Assembly (NCBI GenBank): GCA_018396395.1
Contig: JAGTQN010000003.1
Span: 1 to 43,202, forward strand
Source of the DNA: Candidatus Bathyarchaeota archaeon
GTDB lineage: Archaea > Thermoproteota > CALKCG01 > B24 > JAGTQN01
Length of the DNA stretch: 43,202 nt
Reading direction: 5' to 3'
In this document: positions 1 through 7,998 of the stretch, in pieces
How positions within the stretch are numbered: the stretch's first letter is position 1
Layout: every line of letters starts with the position of its first letter
Made by a program: the position numbers and the translations under genes
Notes under the pieces: generated by a model
The model's database searches: none
Seen by the model: the letters and a program-made list of their open reading frames with translations, nothing else
Told to the model about the DNA's origin: nothing

Positions 1-2211
1 GCCTTCCATCCTAACGCTTACGCTAAGAATCCCAACCATCGGAAACTTCAGGGCTTCCTCCAAGGTCATTACGATGAGGCTTGATGGAGGACAGTCGTAG
101 ACAAACGGAACTTCGGATGCAACATTAAGGAGCTTAGGAAGGATTGTATCGCCGTTGGCATCCAATAAGGACTTGAAGGCATCGTCATCGAAGATGCCCA
201 CGATCCTATACTTGCTTTCGAATATAATGCTATCCCCCACATCGACCTTAAGGAGCTCGGCTAACTTCGAGCTTATCAGAATGCCATCATTCTCATCGTC
301 TTTTATATAGTCGCCCTTAACTATGGTAGCCTTTATGGGCATCAGATCTGCCTGAAGGCTTGGCTTTATTCCGATTATACCATGGATTGGGACCTCGGCG
401 AAATCGCCTGAAGCAGTCCTTGCGTATCCCAAGGCTGAATTGTCTGGATGTATCGGGCTCTCCGCCTTTGGCACAACCCTCGTAACGTTCGGCTGCCCCC
501 CAAGCCATAGGATGAAGTTCTCGGAAAGCTCCCTGTAGGTTACGAACATCTCCCCAGCCTGGACATCCTCAACGATGAGCCATCCCTCCGGAAGGGGCTT
601 GGGAAGTAGGGGCCTGAAGGTATTGAGGACAAGGCCCCTTCCTGCGGCTATGGATGTCGTCGTTATGAAGCCAAAGGCCATGATGGCTACCGTAGCCAGG
701 GTTAGGCCTGTCCTTAGCCTCCTTCGCCTCAGGTTCCTGGCAGCTATGGAGAAGGATGTGATGATGGCGCTTTTTAGGGCCAGGGATCGCCATTGGGTCC
801 CATCCCTTCCCCTTCCCCTTCCCTTACGCTCCTCGAAGAGCCCAGGAAGCCTCATGGCTCCATAGCCAAAGCCCAGGCTTACTAAAGCCATAAGGATGAA
901 ATGGATAGGGGGAACGAGGCGGCATCCTGGAAAGGCTATGAAGAAGGCTGCCAGCATGGCTCCATAAGCCAAGGCCAGGAAGAGGGGTGTAAGGCTGAGG
1001 AAGGTCCGCCTTCGTCCTAGGGCTACCTCTATGCCCAAGGTCCGCTCCACGAGGAGATAGATGAGGGCTATGGATGTGAGGGCGAAGAAGATCGTAAGGA
1101 CGTAGGCAGAGTTCCTGCCTTCCTCGAAGAGGCTCTGGAGCTTCTGGGATGCATCGCTTCCAAGCATCCATGCCCTCCTTAGGCAGGCATAGGCATCATA
1201 GTACCTTCCCTGCTTAAGATAAAGCTGGGCAGAATCCACGAAGCCCAGGGACCTGAGGACATCCTGGCGCTCAGCCACGACCAAAAAGCCCGTATCCTCA
1301 GCCCTTAGGAGGCTTTCCAAAGCCCCATCCAGGATGCGCCTTACAAGGACTGCATTGAAGAGAATCGCCTCCTTGTCCACCTCGACCTCGAGGAAGCTTC
1401 CCTGGGAAAGGCGGTAGTAGCCTGAGCCGTAGCCTGAGCCGTAACCAGAGCCGTAACCAGAGCCATAACCATAACCGTAGCCTGCATCGGCTCCTAAGGT
1501 AAACTCATGGGCTATGGAGCCAGATCTGGCCCAGACTCTGATGCCTACGGGAACATCCGCAGGAACGATGGCATAGCTTCGATTAAGCCCAAGCTCATAG
1601 GCTTCCTGGACCATGCCATAAAGGGCTATGGAAGGGGCAGCCAAGGGCTTCTCGGGGCTTAGGACTGTGAACCTCCAATCGGAGGCAGGGCTTGGGCTTT
1701 CTACGAACCTTATCTCGCCCTTAAGGAAGATCGTGGCCGCCGGGATGAGGTTGAAGGTATAGGAAGCCATGGATCCCCTCTGGATGTAGACATCCCAGCT
1801 GCAGGGAACATAGTCTATGCCGGGGCTTTCTGATAGATCAGCAAGGACGTAGACCCTATGCCATCCCTCATAGCCCGTTTTTAGGAGGAAGGATCCTAGG
1901 GAATCCGTATAGGAGGAGGCTATGAGGCTTCGCCTATAGGATGTCTGGGCATAGAAGAGGAGGATCCTGGCTTTTGGAAGGGGTTTGTGGCTGGAGGAGT
2001 CGAAGACATAGCCCACTATGGTACCGGCTTCTGGAGGCGAAGGGGCTGCCGAGACCTGGGCCCTTGGAATGGCTATAAAGAGGAGGAGGGGTAGGAGAGA
2101 GGTTAAGAGGAGAAAGGCAATAAGGGAGACCCTAAACAATTCTCTCCGAAAGCCTTCCCTCGAAAATCCTAAGAAAATTGGGAGGGTGACGCTATGCTGT
2201 ATCTGTTTCAT
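1..2211 (-). CDS. ABC-type transporter permease (FtsX/MacB-like) with N-terminal signal/TM segment and carboxypeptidase-regulatory-like extracellular domain; runs off the left edge (3' end missing)
   Basis: Frame anchored on ATG at 2211 (minus): MKQIQHSVTLPIFLGFSREGFRRELFRVSLIAFLLLTSLLPLLLF...AGTIVGYVFDSSSHKPLPKARILLFYAQTS. Same frame is open where sampled (2211, ~1441, 1140-601, 420-361, 120-1) and includes RRLRTGLTLATVAIMAFGFITTTSIAAGRGLVLNTF. Absent from the ORF track, probably because it has no stop inside the window. Confidence 0.75.
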   Translation of the reverse strand, partial: MKQIQHSVTLPIFLGFSREGFRRELFRVSLIAFLLLTSLLPLLLFIAIPRAQVSAAPSPPEAGTIVGYVFDSSSHKPLPKARILLFYAQTSYRRSLIASSYTDSLGSFLLKTGYEGWHRVYVLADLSESPGIDYVPCSWDVYIQRGSMASYTFNLIPAATIFLKGEIRFVESPSPASDWRFTVLSPEKPLAAPSIALYGMVQEAYELGLNRSYAIVPADVPVGIRVWARSGSIAHEFTLGADAGYGYGYGSGYGSGYGSGYGSGYYRLSQGSFLEVEVDKEAILFNAVLVRRILDGALESLLRAEDTGFLVVAERQDVLRSLGFVDSAQLYLKQGRYYDAYACLRRAWMLGSDASQKLQSLFEEGRNSAYVLTIFFALTSIALIYLLVERTLGIEVALGRRRTFLSLTPLFLALAYGAMLAAFFIAFPGCRLVPPIHFILMALVSLGFGYGAMRLPGLFEERKGRGRGRDGTQWRSLALKSAIITSFSIAARNLRRRRLRTGLTLATVAIMAFGFITTTSIAAGRGLVLNTFRPLLPKPLPEGWLIVEDVQAGEMFVTYRELSENFILWLGGQPNVTRVVPKAESPIHPDNSALGYARTASGDFAEVPIHGIIGIKPSLQADLMPIKATIVKGDYIKDDENDGILISSKLAELLKVDVGDSIIFESKYRIVGIFDDDAFKSLLDANGDTILPKLLNVASEVPFVYDCPPSSLIVMTLEEALKFPMVGILSVSVRMEG

Positions 2212-2344
2212 TGCTTTATCTTCCCTTTTCCTCCATCGTATAATTTTAACCCCGAACTTCACAGACTTAACTAACCTAGTTTAAGGCTTAAACATATAAT
2301 GACATACATACCTTTTGAAATGGGCTCCCTAAACAGTTGTCTGC

Positions 2345-3115
2345 ATGCTTAAGCCATTCGTTGAGGACATGGAAAAATTGCTTAAAATGCTTAAAGCTTT
2401 CCGTGATGCGTGCAACTACATTTCTAAGGTAGCCTTTGAGCATAGAGTCTTTAATCCCGTTGCTCTTCACCACATGTTTACCGAGAGAAGAGAGAAGTTT
2501 AGTCTTCCAGCAAACCTCGCCACAAGAGCAAGAGATAGGGTTGCTAAAGCCTACAAACAGGGAAAGATAGACTTCTTAAATTCACGAATGTTTCGATGGG
2601 CTTGGATGCAAGGCCCTTCAGACTTATTTACAAGCCAGATGGAATCTACGTCTCTATTTCCACGCTTCAAAGAGGGTTAAACCCTTGCTTGACATAAGCT
2701 ATTACCAGAGAAAGCTTCTTGAAGATGCTAAGCCTACACACCGTCTTGGCTTATAGGAGAAAAGCCTTCTTTCTCCATATAACTATAAGCTATACCAGAG
2801 CCTAAAGGTAACAACCCCGTAAGCATCGATATTGGAATGAAGAACCTTCTCACTGCCTCTAACGGCTTCAAAGTTAAAGGCGGAGAAATCCTCCATAAAA
2901 GGCATCGTTTTAGAGAGCCCTGCTCGTCTCTCCAAAGCAAAGGCAGTTCCTCTTCGAAGAGGAAGCTCAAAGGGCTGAGCGGAAGGGAAAGGAAATATGT
3001 AAATACTGTTCTGCATAGGTAAGCAGGGCTTTTGTAAATCGCTCTTAATCAGGGAGTTTGTTTGTGATGGGGAACCCATCCATGGATCTTAGGAACGCCA
3101 ATAATCCCATGATTA
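2345..3115 (+). pseudogene. Decayed TnpB-like (IS200/IS605 OrfB) gene
   Basis: MLKPFVEDMEKLLKMLKAFRDACNYISKVAF...LPANLATRARDRVAKAYK, then after frame breaks SIDIGMKNLLTASNGFKVKGGEILHKRHRF...KRKLKGLSGRERKYVNTVLHR (RuvC-I-like D); several frames and no intact C-terminus. Confidence 0.75.
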
Positions 3116-3248
3116 TGTGCGACCTTGTATTAAGATTTGGCACAATACGACATGGTCCGGATGGAAAGTTGTCATCAATCCATGAAAAGCGTCGGCTCCT
3201 CTACAGAAGCCTCATGGGAGCCTACTAGAGCCTTCCGGGATGTCAGCT

Positions 3249-3592
3249 GAAGCATGCAAGACCATAAGGTCTCGTATACTCTATCTTCCCGGTTGTCGGA
3301 TCTACCTTTATCCCCAACCCCTCCAAGGCGGTGACTCCAAGCAAGGGTTCAGGGACGTCCATTATGGCAACTGGCAGTACCCTTCCCTCTCGCCTATTTT
3401 TACGTAGGCATAGGATAGCTGGGCTTCCACTTTCCGCCTGTCGGCCAAGAGTAATTCAACCTTCGCCATCGGTTTTATGGCTAGGATTTCCGTTAGCCTT
3501 TGGGGTATTGCCGTGTAGTAGGCACCCGTGTCGACAAGGAAGTCCGTCTCCTCAACCCGTGTCCTTTCAGGGGAACCCAACAGGGCTTTCAC
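3249..3592 (-). pseudogene. Retropepsin-like (clan AA) aspartic protease, frameshifted
   Basis: ETDFLVDTGAYYTAIPQRLTEI (DTG motif) ends at a stop at 3362; the next frame continues VLPVAIMDVPEPLLGVTALEGLGIKVDPTTGKIEYTRPYGLACFS*. Confidence 0.7.
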
Positions 3593-3877
3593 CTTACATA
3601 ACCCATCTGATCACTTTCCATCCACTATTTGGCTCCTTTATCCATAAAAGCGTCTAGTCCCTCTAGCCGGCTTCCTATGCATGGGAAGCTATCCTAAGGA
3701 TTTTCTTCCATCATCTTAAGCTTAAGCTCTGTAAGCCTCTTTATCCGGATCCCCTTAGGCTTCATTCCTCGTAAGCATGTACCATACGATTGTGGGCATT
3801 TCCTGGCTAAGGCTACGATGGCCTTTTGATGGCTTACGGGTGGCTACACGCCTTTAGAGGCTTCCATTACAAGCCCC

Positions 3878-3912
3878 TCATATCATCTCATATCATATCA
3901 TCTCATATCATC
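3878..3912. repeat. Pentanucleotide tandem repeat (TCATM)x7
   Basis: TCATA TCATC TCATA TCATA TCATC TCATA TCATC read directly. Confidence 0.95.
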
Positions 3913-4046
3913 CCGTCGCTTAGGGAAGACCTCTTGCTGCCTGACTGGACGAAGATCCATCTGAACGAAAACGCTTGGAGCTCCGCTTCGTTATTCTTCC
4001 CATAGGCTCTATCTTATCACCGGTCTGGGGGAACGTAGAGAAGGCA

Positions 4047-4459
4047 CTAGGTAGCCCACGAAGCCAGCTTCGAAGGACTTGCGAAGGAAACCTTGAATGT
4101 CACAACCTCAGCAGGTTGAGATCGCCGTATAGTAGTCGATTCTAGGCATCCACGATAAATGAGGAGCTTTACGGCATCCTCCTCCAAGGCTATGGAGGCG
4201 ATAGTCCTGGTTATGCAAAGCCTTATCAATGGTTCCCAGTAGCCTATATGACTGCCTTCTCTTCCTACCCTCAAGGGCTTCTAGAAGCCTCTCGATTCCT
4301 AGGCTGTCGTTCGTTTGAGAAGGGATAGCTCGTCCAGGATCCTGCCCTATCATCCTTAAGGCATGCCTGGAAGCTATGCTTTGCTACCTCGATCCCTACG
4401 TTTATCTTAGCATGGCTTCGCTTCTTAAGGTTGGCCCATGGTTTGGGGTATAATTTCAA
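4047..4459 (-). pseudogene. Decayed IS110-like transposase fragment
   Basis: INVGIEVAKHSFQACLKDD...YPFSNERQ resembles an IS110 N-terminus; continuation spread over overlapping frames (4271..4459, 4108..4353, 4047..4274). Confidence 0.5.
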
Positions 4460-4833
4460 CGCCCCATGCCTTATTAAACATCTTAATTTGTTTGGAAGGG
4501 ATTCAGAGGCCCCAGATTTTTATCCATATTTTTTGGCTGCCTTCCTTCACTCGAATCGAGTCTCTCGGTCCTTAAGCCTTTTTACAGCTTCGAGAGGCTA
4601 TGACGCTTACGAGGTGGCTACATAGATGCTGAACTGCCCTTTTGGATGGATAAAGGGCTACGCAAGCAGCAGAAGTTTAGTTTGATATTTTATTCGCAAA
4701 GCTTCTGTGTGAAAGGAGAATGCCTCTTTTCTTTTCCTAGAAAAGCGAATAAGTTTTTTAGCCTTGCGGACGCCTAGTGCCTTAGCTAACTGAAATAAAG
4801 GCTTTATTCCTATTCCCTTGATGAGGGAGACGA

Positions 4834-5499
4834 ATGGTAAGGCTGACAAGGACTGTGGTGAGGCTTCACTCTGAAGAAAGGCTTGAAAGACCCTTGGCGA
4901 TTTTGGGGTTAACGGGCCATGGAGATGTGGGAAGGCTAGTCGTAAGGCATCTTATAAGGCTGACAGGAGCTAAAGCCCTCGCTGATCTTTACTCCCCCTT
5001 CTTTCCGGATTATGTAACCATCGATGCCTTGGGAATAAGCCATCTACCATGCTATGAGGTCTACGGCTCCAAGGATTCGAGGCCCAACCTCCTCCTGATA
5101 ACTGGTCAATACCATCCAGACCCTGAATCGATCGAATCTTGCTACGAGGTTTCCGATGCGATTCTAAGGTTTGCCATAAGGCTTGGGTGCCGGAGATTCG
5201 TAAGCTTAGATGGACACTTAACCAAGTCTGGGAAAGTCTCCATTCTAGTAGCCGCCACTTCGAGGCGTTTGGCTACCATCTTAGCCGAGAGGGGAGGGGG
5301 ACAAATCTATCGTGGAAAGGTCATATCCGGAGTTCCGGGGTTATTCCTTGGCTTAGCAAGGCTTAGGGGGCTTAGTGGCGCATGCCTTCTTACCACTACC
5401 TCTGGTAAGGCACTAGATGAAGAGGCCGCGAAGGTTACTATAGATTTTCTTAAGAAAGCATTGATTTCGAAACTTGGGGATTCTAGGGCTGAAAAATAA
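4834..5499 (+). CDS. PAC2 family protein (proteasome assembly chaperone-like)
   Basis: 221 aa, LTGHGDVGRLVVRHLIRLTGAKALADLYSPFFPDYVTI...PNLLLITGQYHP...LGCRRFVSLDGHLTKS...SGVPGLFLGLARLRGLSGACLLTTTSG. Confidence 0.8.
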   Translation: MVRLTRTVVRLHSEERLERPLAILGLTGHGDVGRLVVRHLIRLTGAKALADLYSPFFPDYVTIDALGISHLPCYEVYGSKDSRPNLLLITGQYHPDPESIESCYEVSDAILRFAIRLGCRRFVSLDGHLTKSGKVSILVAATSRRLATILAERGGGQIYRGKVISGVPGLFLGLARLRGLSGACLLTTTSGKALDEEAAKVTIDFLKKALISKLGDSRAEK

Positions 5500-5609
5500 G
5501 AAAGGAAAGAAAGGAAAGAAAAAAAGGAAAGAAAAAAAGAAGCTTAAGGAATTCTCTAAATTCCTTCGAAGACCTACTAATGCCATTTTTGAGGAAGGAA
5601 GACGTAATG

Positions 5610-6107
5610 CTACAATCTCTTCAGTACCCACTTCTCCCTTCCATAGCCCGTCTCAGGTGATGGCTGTTCCAGTGTTAGGTCATAGATGTCAGCATGGATG
5701 CCACTCAGCTCCTTCAGAGCCGCGAACATAAGGTTCGTCATGATGTGGCTCGGGCTAGCCCCCTCCTTCAGAAGCCTTATGGAGGACCTTGTAACCGAGA
5801 CTCCAAACATCTCGATAATGACCTCATTCTCCTCCACCTTTGTCAACTTTATCTTCGACATATAGCCCATGCGCTCAAGAAACTCCGCAATCGTCCTTAA
5901 AACATCGTATGGTTCCGAACTTGGGAATTCGACCATTTTCCTAAGCTCTTGAAACCCTATCTCACCGACGCGGTGGAAGAAGGCCTCGGCCGCCTCCTTT
6001 CCATAAAGCTCAGAGTAAGCCTTGCAGATGTTGTAGTTCAAGAAGTCGATGAACTCAGGCCTGACCATCTTCATGGAAATATCCTTAGACAAAGGGATTA
6101 TCGCCAA
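5610..6107 (-). CDS. Hydrocarbon-binding (V4R-like) or related uncharacterised protein
   Basis: 165 aa intact ORF: MVRPEFIDFLNYNICKAYSELYGKEAAEAFFHRVGEIGFQELRKM...FGVSVTRSSIRLLKEGASPSHIMTNLMFAALKEL. Confidence 0.5.
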   Translation of the reverse strand: MAIIPLSKDISMKMVRPEFIDFLNYNICKAYSELYGKEAAEAFFHRVGEIGFQELRKMVEFPSSEPYDVLRTIAEFLERMGYMSKIKLTKVEENEVIIEMFGVSVTRSSIRLLKEGASPSHIMTNLMFAALKELSGIHADIYDLTLEQPSPETGYGREKWVLKRL

Positions 6108-6191
6108 TGAGAATTAATCTGGCGCCTATTTAACGATTCCCTCATCTATTTTTATCCTTCAAATTCACTACTAACATGTTAGGTTAGAGCC

Positions 6192-7175
6192 ATGATGATC
6201 CCCCCAGACATAGAGGAAATCGCTCGCAAAATCAAAACAATGGAAATTAGGGGGGCTGCCCTCATCGCAGAAACGGCCGTCAGCTGCCTAAAATCCATCG
6301 CAGAAAGGAGTAGGGCAAAAGAGACTAACGAGTTTATCAAGGAGCTGGACATCGTTGCGAGAAGGCTTCTGGATACCAGACCCACGGCAGTTTCTCTCCC
6401 GAACGCCATTCGATATGTCATGTATAGGGTCCTCCAAGCTGAGGAAAGGGGGGAGGGCATTGATAGTCTAAGGGAAATAACCGTTAAGGCCTGCGATGAG
6501 TTCATCAAGAACGCCAAGGAGGCCATAGGGAAGATTGCCGAGATAGGGGCCAGGAGAATATCCGATGGAGATGTCATCATGACCCATTGCCATAGCACGG
6601 CCGTCGTGGCGATCCTAAAGGCTGCCAAGGCCATGGGGAAGAGCATATCGGTTTATGCGACGGAGACACGGCCCCTATATCAAGGAAGGCTCACGGCCGA
6701 GCAACTTTTACAGAATGACATACCCGTAACGTTAATCGTTGATAGTGCCAGCAGATACTTTATGAAACGGGTTGATAAGGTCCTTGTGGGAGCTGATGCA
6801 GTGGCAGCCAATGGGGCTGTCGTGAACAAAATCGGGACGAGTATGGTTGCCCTAGCAGCCCATGAGGCGAGGACCCTTTTCTTCGTGGCGGCCGAGACCT
6901 TTAAGTTCAGCCCAGAAACCATCATTGGGGAGCTTATAAAGATCGAGGAGCGCCCAAAGGAGGAGATCCTGCCCCCTGAGATCGCGATGAAAGGATTAAA
7001 GGGGATCGAAGTTCGAAATCCTGCCTTTGATGTGACGCCCCCAGACTACATAGACCTCATCATTACGGAGCGAGGGATCATACCTCCTCAGGCGGCCTTG
7101 ACGGTCATACAACAGGAGCTAGGGCCCATTATCTATGAGAAACTCGGCATGTATAGCACCTACAGGGAGTCATAA
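6192..7175 (+). CDS. Ribose 1,5-bisphosphate isomerase (eIF2B-related)
   Basis: 327 aa, EIRGAALIAETAVSCLKSIAE...DVIMTHCHSTAVVAILKAAKAMGKSISVYATETRPLYQGRLTAEQLLQNDIPVTLIVDSA...VLVGADAVAANGAVVNKIGTSMVALAAHEA. Confidence 0.9.
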   Translation: MMIPPDIEEIARKIKTMEIRGAALIAETAVSCLKSIAERSRAKETNEFIKELDIVARRLLDTRPTAVSLPNAIRYVMYRVLQAEERGEGIDSLREITVKACDEFIKNAKEAIGKIAEIGARRISDGDVIMTHCHSTAVVAILKAAKAMGKSISVYATETRPLYQGRLTAEQLLQNDIPVTLIVDSASRYFMKRVDKVLVGADAVAANGAVVNKIGTSMVALAAHEARTLFFVAAETFKFSPETIIGELIKIEERPKEEILPPEIAMKGLKGIEVRNPAFDVTPPDYIDLIITERGIIPPQAALTVIQQELGPIIYEKLGMYSTYRES

Positions 7176-7241
7176 GATAAGAATCCTCTCTGTTCATCGG
7201 CGCTATGTTATATTACATTTCATTTCACCCTAATTTTTACT

Positions 7242-7402
7242 AAATTCAAGCTTTGTGGCTTAATTATGGTTTATAGGTAATAGAGGGCGTTTTCGGTCTC
7301 CGAGTCATGGAGCTGTTTCCGAAAGTTTCCGTAAATCGCACATCTTACTGGTAGAGACGGAAGGGAAAAACCGGAAAAAATTAAGCCACAAAGCAAAATT
7401 CA
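7242..7402. mobile_element. MITE-like element (7249..7395) with flanking 7-bp duplication AAATTCA
   Basis: Perfect 16-bp inverted repeat GCTTTGTGGCTTAATT (7250..7265) / AATTAAGCCACAAAGC (7379..7394); perfect direct repeats AAATTCA at 7242..7248 and 7396..7402. Confidence 0.75.
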
Positions 7403-7578
7403 TCACTTTTTTTCTTTCTAAGAAACCTTTCTAATCCTTTTGTAGGAAGGATAGAAAAAGATACCAGGTGCTTGAATCTTTAGGCTGGAAAATGGAGACG
7501 GAGTCGAAGACGGAGATGGAGGCGAGGACAAAGATGGAGTTTAAGGTGAAGGTATTGGAAGACGGAGGGATATGATAA

Positions 7579-7998
7579 ATGAAGGGCAGGGAAAGGGATC
7601 CCCTAAACCTTATTCCTGAGAGACGACAGGACCTTCTTTGGGAGACTACGCCCACGGGAGAGGTTTCTGTTACCATAAAGCAGCGAAGCCTATTCCCTAT
7701 TCCCCAAAGGCTTAGGAAAATAGTATTTGATGAAACAGGCTCCTACGTCCTCAGCCTCATCGATGGACGAATGACGGGTTTTGAGATTGCCCGAATTTTA
7801 AGCGAGGCAAAGGGCTTGGGCATCGAACAGGCGGAGGCTTCCTTGAGGGAATTCCTCAAAACCCTTCAGAGCCGAGGCATTATTACCCTTCGAGGGGGCT
7901 TTGGTCATTGTAAGGCATGTGGGGCAGACCTTCCAGAGGGAGCCCTTTACTGTCCCCAGTGCGGTACTAGGCAGGCTTCGGAGGAGAGCCATGGCTAG
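7579..7998 (+). CDS. PqqD-family protein with C-terminal zinc ribbon
   Basis: PQRLRKIVFDETGSYVLSLIDGRMTGFEIARILSEAKGLGIEQAEASLREFLKTLQSRGII plus CKACGADLPEGALYCPQCGT. Confidence 0.75.
   Translation: MKGRERDPLNLIPERRQDLLWETTPTGEVSVTIKQRSLFPIPQRLRKIVFDETGSYVLSLIDGRMTGFEIARILSEAKGLGIEQAEASLREFLKTLQSRGIITLRGGFGHCKACGADLPEGALYCPQCGTRQASEESHG

Noticed and set aside
317-1171. Four ORFs (317..508, 569..793, 575..865, 824..1171)
   Set aside because: Shadow frames of the ABC permease frame on the minus strand, whose translation gives typical FtsX TM sequence.
3878-3912. Considered as a CRISPR or leader-like array
   Set aside because: Units are 5 bp with no spacers; it is a simple pentanucleotide repeat. 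No direct-repeat/spacer pattern was seen anywhere in the window despite the Cas4-like fragment.
4658-4849. 63-aa minus-strand ORF
   Set aside because: No recognisable domain, overlaps the start of the PAC2 gene, likely chance.
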